From NCBI GenBank assembly GCA_009781575.1, contig WQXW01000069.1, forward strand, positions 1 to 8,000: a stretch of 8,000 bases of DNA. Reading direction: 5' to 3'. The notes beneath the pieces were generated by a model. That model was given only the letters and a program-made list of their open reading frames with translations, did not search any database and had not been told where the DNA came from. Positions 1 to 5,420 of this stretch are shown here, piece by piece; within the stretch, counting starts at the first letter, position 1; each line of letters begins with the position of its first letter. The DNA is from Solirubrobacterales bacterium. GTDB lineage: Bacteria; Actinomycetota; Thermoleophilia; Solirubrobacterales; Solirubrobacteraceae. The position numbers and the translations under genes are program-made.

Positions 1-1
1 A

Positions 2-154
2 CGCCGCCAGCGGCGGGCGCCCGACGCCGCTGGCGCGATGGATGACCCGCGCCACCCGCAGGATCAGCGGCTCTTCGAAGCGCGGCGCCACGATCTGCAT
101 GCCGATCGGCAATCCGTCCTGTGACAGGCCCGCCGGCGCGGTCGCCGCCGGCCT
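2..154 (-). pseudogene. Amidase C-terminal fragment, 5' part missing
   Basis: Read on the minus strand from 154 down to the window edge, the sequence is open and begins R-PAATAPAGLSQDGLPIGMQ, continuing with IVAPRFEEPLILRVARVI. This matches the C-terminal signature of the amidase-signature family (PAxxxPxG...GLPxGxQ-V-P followed by a helix), the Ser-Ser-Lys hydrolases that include GatA and many amide hydrolases. Only about 51 residues are present; the catalytic Lys and both Ser would lie in the missing upstream part. A TAG stop at 155-157 in the same frame closes the reading immediately upstream, and the plus strand there codes for an unrelated permease. The frame runs off position 1 without a stop, so the true C-terminus may lie outside the window. 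The family call is fairly secure; which amidase, and whether it is a real broken gene or an assembly join, cannot be told here. Confidence 0.6.
5..35. repeat. 11-bp perfect inverted repeat, 9-nt loop
   Basis: The arm CGCCAGCGGCG at 5-15 is the exact reverse complement of CGCCGCTGGCG at 25-35, with a 9-nt loop at 16-24. It lies in the last codons seen of the minus-strand amidase fragment. No T-run flanks it, so it is not an obvious intrinsic terminator. In such GC-rich coding sequence it could be chance. Confidence 0.45.
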
Positions 155-329
155 CTACGAAGCGATCCGCGCGATCTCCTTCCTCTTCCCCTTCAAGCCC
201 GCGCTGGAAGCGCTCGACGCCGCGGTCAACGGCGCCTCGCCGGCGATCGGCTGGCCCGTGCTCCACCTGACCGTGCTCGCGCTCGCCTTCGCCGCGCTCG
301 CGCGCTTGGGGCTGCGGCGCCTGGACTGA
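123..329 (+). pseudogene. ABC-2 type transporter permease C-terminal fragment
   Basis: The plus-strand frame ending at TGA 327-329 reads AGAVAAGLYEAIRAISFLFP, then FKPALEALDAAVNG, then a hydrophobic segment (about 240-310) and a basic end (LGLRRLD). This is the usual ending of ABC-2 family export permeases: a periplasmic loop with the LPF-x-x-AL-A-L pattern, a last membrane helix, and a short cytoplasmic RR tail. Only some 60 residues look like permease. The frame stays open further left to an ATG at 42, but that part is antisense to recognisable amidase sequence and is not permease-like, so the start at 42 is unlikely to be real. No partner ATPase is visible. It is either the 3' remnant of a gene cut by rearrangement or one side of a misassembly. 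A small single-helix protein translated from an in-frame ATG (42 or 99) cannot be excluded. Confidence 0.5.
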
Positions 330-363
330 CCGGGGCCCACCGCGTGAGGCTGGGGCCGTGGCG

Positions 364-369
364 TAACCT
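364..369 (+). promoter_or_regulatory. Possible -10 box of hemB, leaderless arrangement
   Basis: TAACCT fits TANNNT and ends 6 nt before the hemB ATG at 376. No Shine-Dalgarno lies between 330 and 375. Transcription from this box would begin at or next to the start codon. No clear -35 element is seen. The same layout recurs before qcrA and menG, which strengthens each case. Confidence 0.4.
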
Positions 370-375
370 GGACCC

Positions 376-1362
376 ATGGCGTTTCCCCAGACGCGCATGC
401 GCCGGATGCGCTCCTCGGCTGAGCTGCGCGGGCTGGTGCGCGAGACGGAGCTGCGCCCGGAGAAGCTCGTGCTGCCGCTGTTCGTGTCCGAGCGCGGGCC
501 CGAGCGCGAGGCGATCGACTCGATGCCCGGCGTGGAGCGGCTCTCGATCTCGGCCGCCGCGCGCGAGGCCGCGGAGGCGGCGTCGCTGGGGATCGGCGCG
601 GTGCTGCTGTTCGGCATCCCCGCCCACAAGGATCCCGAAGGCACCGGCGCGTTCGACGACGAGGGCGTGGTGCAGCTGGCGGTGCGCGCGATCGCACAGC
701 ACGCGCCCCACCTGCCGGTGATCACCGACGTGTGCCTGTGCGAGTACACCGACCACGGCCACTGTGGCGTGCTGCTCGAGGACGCGCGTGGCGCGCTGAC
801 GGTCGACAACGACGCCTCGCTCGAGCTGTTGGCGCGCACCGCGGTCAGCCACGCGCGCGCCGGGGCCACTGTGGTGGCGCCCTCCGACATGATGGACGGC
901 CGCGTCGGCACGATCCGCGCAGAGCTCGACCGCGAGGGCCTCCACGCCACGCCCATCCTCGCCTACTCGGCCAAGTTCGCCTCCGCCTTCTACGGCCCCT
1001 TCCGCGACGCCGCCTCCTCCGCGCCGGCCTTCGGCGACCGCCGCGCCTACCAGATGGACCCCGCCAACGGCGAGGAGGCGGTGCGCGAGGCGCTGCTCGA
1101 CGTGCAGGAGGGCGCCGACATGGTGATGGTCAAGCCCGCGCTCGCCTACGGGGACCTGATCCAGGCGATCAAGCGTGCGGTGCGCCTGCCCGTGGCGGTC
1201 TACAACGTGAGCGGCGAGTACGCGATGGTCAAGGACGCCGCGCGCGCCGGTCACATCGACGAGCGCGCCGTGGTGCTCGAGATCCTGACCTCGTTGCGCC
1301 GCGCCGGAGCCGACATCGTGATCTCATACCACGCAAAGGAGGCAGCCTCGTGGCTGACATAG
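376..1362 (+). CDS. hemB: Porphobilinogen synthase (delta-aminolevulinate dehydratase), zinc type
   Basis: This 328-residue protein condenses two 5-aminolevulinate molecules to porphobilinogen, the first common step of tetrapyrrole synthesis, in the cytoplasm. It is full length for the family. The two active-site lysines that bind substrate as Schiff bases are K200 (in AYSAKFASAFYGPFR) and K253 (in MVMVKPALAYGD). The metal site is DVCLCEYTDHGHCG with C120, C122 and C130, the three-cysteine zinc site; many bacteria have Asp-containing Mg-type sites here instead. The RRxRRxR-like start (RMRRMRSS) and the ending HAKEAASWL are also typical. The ATG at 376 is chosen because the family N-terminus begins just there and a TANNNT box sits 6 nt upstream. 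The 3' end overlaps the next gene by 13 nt and carries that gene's ribosome binding site. It heads an operon with the siroheme decarboxylase and hemL. Confidence 0.97.
   Translation: MAFPQTRMRRMRSSAELRGLVRETELRPEKLVLPLFVSERGPEREAIDSMPGVERLSISAAAREAAEAASLGIGAVLLFGIPAHKDPEGTGAFDDEGVVQLAVRAIAQHAPHLPVITDVCLCEYTDHGHCGVLLEDARGALTVDNDASLELLARTAVSHARAGATVVAPSDMMDGRVGTIRAELDREGLHATPILAYSAKFASAFYGPFRDAASSAPAFGDRRAYQMDPANGEEAVREALLDVQEGADMVMVKPALAYGDLIQAIKRAVRLPVAVYNVSGEYAMVKDAARAGHIDERAVVLEILTSLRRAGADIVISYHAKEAASWLT
1335..1342 (+). promoter_or_regulatory. Strong ribosome binding site for the ahb/nir gene
   Basis: AAAGGAGG lies 7 nt before the GTG at 1350, inside the last codons of hemB (HAKEAAS). It decides the start of the next gene, whose frame would otherwise remain open far upstream inside hemB. 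Confidence 0.8.
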
Positions 1363-2537
1363 ACCAGGCGATCGCCGAGCCCGCCGCGGGCGCGGCCGAG
1401 CCGGTGGACGCCCCGCCCGCGCGCCCCGCCGAGCCCGGGGGCGCCCCGGAGGCGCGCACCGCGCGCACCGCGATCCCCAAGCTGCGCTCGCGCGCGCAGG
1501 GCGCGGCGGTGCCGCTCGACGAGCTCGACCGGCGGCTGCTCAACCTCATGCAGGGCCGCTTTCCGATCGCGCCGCGCCCCTACCGGCACGTGGCCGCGCT
1601 CGCCGAGATCAGCGAGCACGAGGCGATGGCGCGCGTGCAACGGCTGCTCGACGCGCGCATCATCCGCCAGGTCACGCCGATCTTCGACACGCGCGCGCTC
1701 GGCTACTCCTCGATGCTGGTCGCCGCCAAGGTCGACCCGGTCAACCCCCACCGCGCGGCGCACGCGATCAACGCCCACCCCGGCGTGTCGCACAACTACC
1801 TGCGAAACCACGAGTTCAACCTCTGGTTCACGATCGCGGTGGAGCCCAACTCGCCGCTCGGGCTGGACGGCACGCTGGAGGTGTTGGCGCGCGAGGCCGG
1901 CGCCTCCTCGGTGCGCCAGCTGCCCACGCTCAAGCTCTTCAAGATCCGCATGGACCTCGAGATGGAGGGCGACACGCAGGCGCTCTCGCAGAGCGCCGAG
2001 GCCGCCGACCCGATCGAGCTCGAGCCCCAGCCCTACGACGAGCTGGACGTGTCGATCATCCGCGCGCTGCAGGGCGATCTGCCGGTGATCGAGGAGCCCT
2101 ACGCGCCGGCCGCCGCCGAGCTCGGGCTCGCGCAGGACGCGCTGCTGGAGCATCTCGAGGGGATGCGCGAGCGCTCGCTCCTGCGCCGCGTGGCCGCGAT
2201 CCTCTACCACCGCCGCGCCGGCTTCTCGGCCAACGGCATGGGGGTGTGGAAGGTGCCCGACCCGCAGGTGCTCGACACCGGCCGGCGCATGGCCGCGGTG
2301 CGCGGCATCTCGCACTGCTACCAGCGCCCCACCTACGCCGACTGGCCCTACTCGCTCTTCACGATGGCCCACGGGCGCTCCAAGGAGGAGTGCGACGCGA
2401 TCCTCGACTCGATCGCCCACACCACCGGGATCGAGGAGCGCGCCACGCTGTACTCCTCCACCGAGTTCAAGAAGATCCGCCTGCTCTACTTCACAGGCGA
2501 CTTCCAGCGCTGGGAGCGCGAGCACGCCGGCTGCTGA
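1350..2537 (+). CDS. Siroheme decarboxylase, fused two-domain AhbA/AhbB (NirD/NirL) protein
   Basis: This 395-residue protein has an Ala/Pro-rich disordered N-terminus (about 1-50) and two related AsnC-fold halves. Half 1 (about 55-205) has a winged-helix-like start (LDELDRRLLNLMQGRFPI) and the motif GVSHNYLRNHEFNLWFT (145-161). Half 2 (about 230-383) has GISHCYQRPTYADWPYSLFT (319-338) and ends TEFKKIRLLYF. These His/Tyr/Arg/Trp motifs mark siroheme decarboxylases, which convert siroheme to 12,18-didecarboxysiroheme as a heterodimer of AhbA and AhbB or as NirD/NirL proteins. Automatic annotation often calls them Lrp/AsnC regulators; ordinary Lrp proteins are about 150 residues and lack these motifs. 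The GTG at 1350 is set by AAAGGAGG 7 nt upstream. Placement between hemB and hemL supports a tetrapyrrole role. Whether the product goes to haem (AhbC/AhbD) or haem d1 depends on genes outside the window. Confidence 0.88.
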   Translation: MADIDQAIAEPAAGAAEPVDAPPARPAEPGGAPEARTARTAIPKLRSRAQGAAVPLDELDRRLLNLMQGRFPIAPRPYRHVAALAEISEHEAMARVQRLLDARIIRQVTPIFDTRALGYSSMLVAAKVDPVNPHRAAHAINAHPGVSHNYLRNHEFNLWFTIAVEPNSPLGLDGTLEVLAREAGASSVRQLPTLKLFKIRMDLEMEGDTQALSQSAEAADPIELEPQPYDELDVSIIRALQGDLPVIEEPYAPAAAELGLAQDALLEHLEGMRERSLLRRVAAILYHRRAGFSANGMGVWKVPDPQVLDTGRRMAAVRGISHCYQRPTYADWPYSLFTMAHGRSKEECDAILDSIAHTTGIEERATLYSSTEFKKIRLLYFTGDFQRWEREHAGC

Positions 2538-2551
2538 GCCGGGCCGGGCCC

Positions 2552-3844
2552 TTGACCACGCTCACCGACACTCGCTCCCGAGAGCTCCACCGGCGCGCGC
2601 TGCGCCTGCTGCCCGGCGGTGTCAACTCGCCGGTGCGCGCGATGCGCGCGATCGGGCGCGAGCCGATCTTCATCGAGCGCGGCGCCGGTGCGGAGCTGAT
2701 CGACGTCGACGGCAACCGCTACGTCGACTACGTCTGCTCGTGGGGCGCGCTGATCCACGGCCACGCCCACCCCGATGTGCTGGCCGCGATCGTGGAGGCC
2801 GCCGAGCGGGGCACCGGCTACGGCGCGCCCACACCCGGCGAGGTCGCGCTGGCCGAGGAGATCACGCGCCGCATGCCCTCCGTGGAGATGGTGCGCATGA
2901 CCAGCTCCGGCACCGAGGCCGCGATGACCGCGATCCGCCTCGCGCGCGCCGCCACCGGCCGCGAGCCGCTGATCAAGTTCGCCGGCGCCTACCACGGCCA
3001 CGTCGACGGGCTGCTGGTGCAGGCCGGCTCGGGGCTGGCCACGCAGGGCCTGCCCGCCAGCCCCGGCGTGCCCTCCGCGGTGGCCGCCGCCACGGTGGTG
3101 GTGCCCTGGAACGACCGCCACGCGCTGATCGCCGCCACCGAGCAGGTGCGCGCGGCCGCGATCATCGCCGAGCCGCTGCCCGCCAACATGGGCCTGGTGC
3201 CCGCGCAGGAGGGGTTCCCCGAGCTGCTGCGCGAGCGCGCCGACGCGAGCGGCGCGCTGCTGGTGCTCGATGAGGTGATCTCCGGCTTTCGCGTCGACCG
3301 CGGCGGCGCTCTCCAGCTGCGCGGCATCCAGGGCGACCTCACGATCATGGGCAAGGTGATCGGCGGCGGGCTGCCCGCCGGCGCCGTGGGCGGTCGCGCC
3401 GAGCTGATGCGCATGCTGGCCCCCGCCGGCGAGGTCTACCAGGCCGGCACGCTGTCCGGCAATCCCCTGGCCGTGGCCGCCGGCCTGGCCGCGCTGGAGC
3501 TGCTCGACGAAGCCGCCTACGCGCGCCTCGGCGACCTCACCGCGCGCCTCGCCGACGGCCTGCGCGAGGCCGCCGGCGCGCGGCCGGTGCAGGTCCCCTG
3601 GCGCCCCGGCCTGCTGACGGTCTTCTTCAGCGAGCGCCCCGTGCAGAGCCTGGCCGACGCCACCGCGTGCGACCACGACGCCCACGCCGCCTGGTGCCGC
3701 GCGCTGCTTGCGCGCGGGGTCTACCCGCCCCCCTCCCAGTTCGAGGCCTGGTTCCCCTCGCTGGCCCACACCGAGGAGCAGATCGAGCGCACGCTGGACG
3801 CGGCCGCGGCCGCGTTTGCCGGCATCGAGGAGTCGCTCTCGTGA
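2552..3844 (+). CDS. hemL: Glutamate-1-semialdehyde 2,1-aminomutase
   Basis: This 430-residue PLP enzyme converts glutamate-1-semialdehyde to 5-aminolevulinate, the substrate of HemB, so the organism uses the C5 (glutamyl-tRNA) route. Visible signatures: LLPGGVNSPVRA near the N-terminus, TSSGTEAAMTAIRLARAATG (phosphate-binding loop, 118-137), YHGHVDGLLVQAGSG, LVLDEVISGFRV with D240 for the PLP ring nitrogen, and IMGKVIGGGLPAGA with the PLP lysine K268. The C-terminal GVYPPPSQFEAWFPSLAHT is typical. Length is normal. The start is taken as TTG at 2552, 14 nt after the previous stop: it gives the family's usual short lead before the LLPGGVNSP motif, and the only nearby GTG (2619) lies inside that motif. 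No clear Shine-Dalgarno is seen, so translation may be coupled to the upstream gene. Its TGA overlaps the next GTG by 4 nt. Confidence 0.96.
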   Translation: MTTLTDTRSRELHRRALRLLPGGVNSPVRAMRAIGREPIFIERGAGAELIDVDGNRYVDYVCSWGALIHGHAHPDVLAAIVEAAERGTGYGAPTPGEVALAEEITRRMPSVEMVRMTSSGTEAAMTAIRLARAATGREPLIKFAGAYHGHVDGLLVQAGSGLATQGLPASPGVPSAVAAATVVVPWNDRHALIAATEQVRAAAIIAEPLPANMGLVPAQEGFPELLRERADASGALLVLDEVISGFRVDRGGALQLRGIQGDLTIMGKVIGGGLPAGAVGGRAELMRMLAPAGEVYQAGTLSGNPLAVAAGLAALELLDEAAYARLGDLTARLADGLREAAGARPVQVPWRPGLLTVFFSERPVQSLADATACDHDAHAAWCRALLARGVYPPPSQFEAWFPSLAHTEEQIERTLDAAAAAFAGIEESLS

Positions 3845-4500
3845 GCGCCGCCCTCGAACGGCTGGCGGGGCTCCTGCGCGAGCGCGGCGGCCTGCTGGCC
3901 ACACTGCTCTCCAGCGACGGCCGCGCGCCCGTGCCCACACCCGGCGGCAACGGCGCCTCGGGCGATGGCGCCTCTCGCGGCGATGGCGCCGCCCCCGCCC
4001 CCGCTGCCCCCGCCTCGGCCCCCGCCTCGGCCCCCGTACCCGTACCCGTACCCGTACCCGTACCCGAGCCCGACGACCCGGCGCGGGTGGCCGCGTCGGG
4101 CCCGCGCACCGGCCACGCGCGCGCGGAGTACGAGCTGCTGATCGAGGCGATCTACGAGGGCTATCTGCTCCACTACGGCGCGCCCCGGATCGTGCACGCC
4201 GGCGACCCCGACCTCGGGCTGCTGGCGGGCGACCAGCTCTATGCGCTCGGCCTCGATCGCCTGGTGCGCCTGGGCGACGTGGACGCGGTGCGCGAGCTGG
4301 CTGACGTGATCACGCTCTGCTCGCTCGCCCAGGGCGCCGATCAGCCCGAGCTCGCCGGCGCGGTGTGGCGGGCCGGCGCGCGGGCGATCGGCTGGGGCGC
4401 GAGCGCCGAGCACACCGCCGCCAAGGAGCTCGTGCGCGAGCGCTCCCCGGCGGCGATGGCGGCGCTGTGCGCGCTCGGCCGGCCGCCGCAGGCCTTCTAG
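3841..4500 (+). CDS. Unrecognised protein with repeat-built Pro/Val linker and helical C-terminal domain
   Basis: This 219-residue protein is not securely recognised. Its GTG overlaps the hemL stop (GTGA), so it is translated as the last gene of the haem operon. Residues 1-25 are an amphipathic, Leu-rich helix; 33-80 form a low-complexity linker (GNGAS/GDGASR units, Ala-Pro, two ASAP units, five PV units); 92-205 form a compact, probably all-helical domain. Within it, GYLLHYGAPRIVHA followed by LLAGDQLYALGLDRLVRLGD and AVRELADVITLC resembles the segment of trans-polyprenyl synthetases around the first Asp-rich motif and the following LAGD-(LF)-A helix. LHYGA stands where LVHDDI would be, so the metal-binding aspartates are missing. 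That suggests a catalytically dead relative or a non-catalytic subunit, which is inference only. There is no signal peptide and no membrane span. A role in tetrapyrrole or quinone metabolism is possible from context but not shown. Confidence 0.75.
   Translation: MSAALERLAGLLRERGGLLATLLSSDGRAPVPTPGGNGASGDGASRGDGAAPAPAAPASAPASAPVPVPVPVPVPEPDDPARVAASGPRTGHARAEYELLIEAIYEGYLLHYGAPRIVHAGDPDLGLLAGDQLYALGLDRLVRLGDVDAVRELADVITLCSLAQGADQPELAGAVWRAGARAIGWGASAEHTAAKELVRERSPAAMAALCALGRPPQAF
3946..4068 (+). repeat. Tandem repeats coding a low-complexity linker
   Basis: Three repeat types follow one another in frame. GGCGATGGCGCC occurs exactly at 3961-3972 and 3979-3990, with a diverged copy from 3946. 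GCCTCGGCCCCC occurs twice at 4012-4035. CCCGTA occurs five times at 4033-4062, followed by a changed copy CCCGAG at 4063-4068. All units are multiples of three, so copy-number change would lengthen or shorten the linker without breaking the frame. Confidence 0.9.
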
Positions 4501-4503
4501 AGC

Positions 4504-4522
4504 CGGATTTCCGCAAAATCCG
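4504..4522 (+). other. Small stem-loop just after the haem operon
   Basis: CGGATTT at 4504-4510 pairs perfectly with AAATCCG at 4516-4522 around a CCGCA loop. It starts 4 nt after the TAG at 4498-4500. No T-run follows, so it is at best a weak terminator or an mRNA 3'-end stabiliser. Confidence 0.45.
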
Positions 4523-4528
4523 TGGGCG

Positions 4529-4553
4529 CCCCGCCCCGCCCCGCCCCGCCCCG
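4529..4553. repeat. Five tandem copies of CCCCG
   Basis: CCCCG is repeated five times without error in non-coding sequence. The minus strand therefore carries five GGGG runs separated by single C residues, which could fold into a G-quadruplex, and the plus strand could form an i-motif. It sits between the stem-loop at 4504-4522 and the palindrome at 4601-4626. Confidence 0.85.
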
Positions 4554-4600
4554 GCGCGGTGCCCGGTGGCGAGCTGCCGCCGTTGCGTGTTTTGTTTTTT

Positions 4601-4632
4601 GGATTGGTTCCGCGCGGAACCAATCCTCTTTT
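4601..4632 (+). terminator. Probable rho-independent terminator built on a perfect 26-bp palindrome
   Basis: GGATTGGTTCCGC at 4601-4613 is followed directly by its exact reverse complement GCGGAACCAATCC at 4614-4626. The RNA could form an 11-bp stem with a CGCG loop, followed by UCUUUU. A T-rich run also precedes it (4588-4600), making this the most AT-rich stretch of the window. It lies between the haem operon and qcrA, where a terminator is expected. Full two-fold symmetry means it could instead be, or also be, an operator for a dimeric regulator. On the minus strand the hairpin would be followed by an A-run, so it would not terminate in that direction. Confidence 0.55.
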
Positions 4633-4719
4633 CAAATCCCCCAACGGCACCTCAGACAGATGTGTTCGAGCCCGCGCGCCGGATTCCCGCAGCCCGAGCC
4701 GCCGCCCCACGGGCACCGG

Positions 4720-4725
4720 TATTCT
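4720..4725 (+). promoter_or_regulatory. Possible -10 box of qcrA, leaderless arrangement
   Basis: TATTCT fits TANNNT and ends 8 nt before the qcrA GTG at 4734. The intervening TTTGGGGCC has no good Shine-Dalgarno. No convincing -35 hexamer is seen at the usual distance in the GC-rich sequence upstream. Confidence 0.45.
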
Positions 4726-4733
4726 TTGGGGCC

Positions 4734-5399
4734 GTGCCGGACAAGTACGAGCAGAGGCCCAAGTACACCGCCGACCGGGGGATTCCGGGCGCGTTCGAGG
4801 GCGAGACCGTCACGCGCCGGCGGTTCATGACCGGTTCGGCCAACGCGGCCGGGATTGTCGCGGCCGCCGCGTTCACGCTGCCCGCGCTCGGCTTCGCGAT
4901 CGGGCCGGTCTTCAAAAAGGCCTCCTACAAATGGGAGGCGATCGGGCCGCCGGACATGTTCCCCAACAACAACTACATCCCGGTGGTGGTGACCATCACC
5001 CCCGGGATCGGGCAGGCCGGCAAGACCACCGTGTACGTGCGCCAGCGCAACGCCGCGCTCGACACCGACCCCGCCGACGCGCACACGCCGTACATCGCGA
5101 TCTCAACGCGGTGCGCGCACCTCGGCTGCCCGGTGCGCTGGGTGGACGCGGCGGAGCGTTTCATCTGCCCCTGCCACGGCGGCGTGTACGACCTGCTGGG
5201 GCGCCGGGTGGGCGGCCCGCCGGTGCGCCCGCTCGACCGCTTCCCCACGCGCGTGCGGGACGGTTTGGTCGAGCTCTACACCGGGCGCTTCTCGGTCAAC
5301 AACGAGTTGCGCCGCTTCTCGCCGCGCGATCCCGGCGAGCCGCTGGACGGGATCGGCCAGTACCTCTACCCCTCGCGCCCCAGCGCGCGCAAGCTGTAG
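4734..5399 (+). CDS. qcrA: Rieske iron-sulphur subunit of menaquinol:cytochrome c reductase
   Basis: This 221-residue Rieske protein carries electrons from menaquinol to the cytochrome c domain of the bc complex. The 2Fe-2S site is complete: CAHLGC (C127, H129, C132) and CPCHGG (C145, C147, H148). By family rule C127, H129, C145 and H148 hold the cluster and C132-C147 form the disulphide. A twin-arginine signal-anchor is visible: TRRRFM at 27-32, then a hydrophobic segment (about 39-58), consistent with export of the folded domain by Tat and anchoring in the membrane. A single helix fits Bacillus-type QcrA, not the three-helix mycobacterial form. The GTG at 4734 is chosen because protein-like sequence begins there, about 27 residues before the RR motif, with a TANNNT box just upstream; the frame is open further left only through AT-rich non-coding sequence. 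It leads qcrABC, 21 nt before qcrB. Confidence 0.95.
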   Translation: MPDKYEQRPKYTADRGIPGAFEGETVTRRRFMTGSANAAGIVAAAAFTLPALGFAIGPVFKKASYKWEAIGPPDMFPNNNYIPVVVTITPGIGQAGKTTVYVRQRNAALDTDPADAHTPYIAISTRCAHLGCPVRWVDAAERFICPCHGGVYDLLGRRVGGPPVRPLDRFPTRVRDGLVELYTGRFSVNNELRRFSPRDPGEPLDGIGQYLYPSRPSARKL

Positions 5400-5420
5400 C
5401 GCCCACCGGCTCGCACGACG

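Noticed and set aside
42..131. N-terminal part of a plus-strand protein starting at ATG 42
   Set aside because: This stretch is the complement of conserved amidase sequence; the plus-strand reading has no permease character before about 132.
732..1349. Upstream extension of the siroheme decarboxylase frame inside hemB
   Set aside because: The translation is Arg/Ala low complexity, while AAAGGAGG marks the GTG at 1350 as the start.
1350..2537. Lrp/AsnC family transcriptional regulator
   Set aside because: The fold is shared, but the fused double length, the SHNY...NLWFT and SHCY...WPYSLFT motifs and the hemB/hemL context fit siroheme decarboxylase far better.
2486..3940. Long open frame of 484 codons on the minus strand
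   Set aside because: It is antisense to hemL, rich in Gly/Ala/His/Arg with no family pattern, and is a usual by-product of GC-rich third codon positions.
3946..4068. CRISPR array
   Set aside because: Units are 6-18 nt, contiguous, in frame and without unique spacers. They are coding microsatellites.
3721..4716. 331-codon minus-strand frame with repeated GY units
   Set aside because: The Gly-Tyr repeat is only the CCCGTA repeat read backwards. The frame crosses the end of hemL, the next gene and the intergenic palindrome, and has no recognisable domain.
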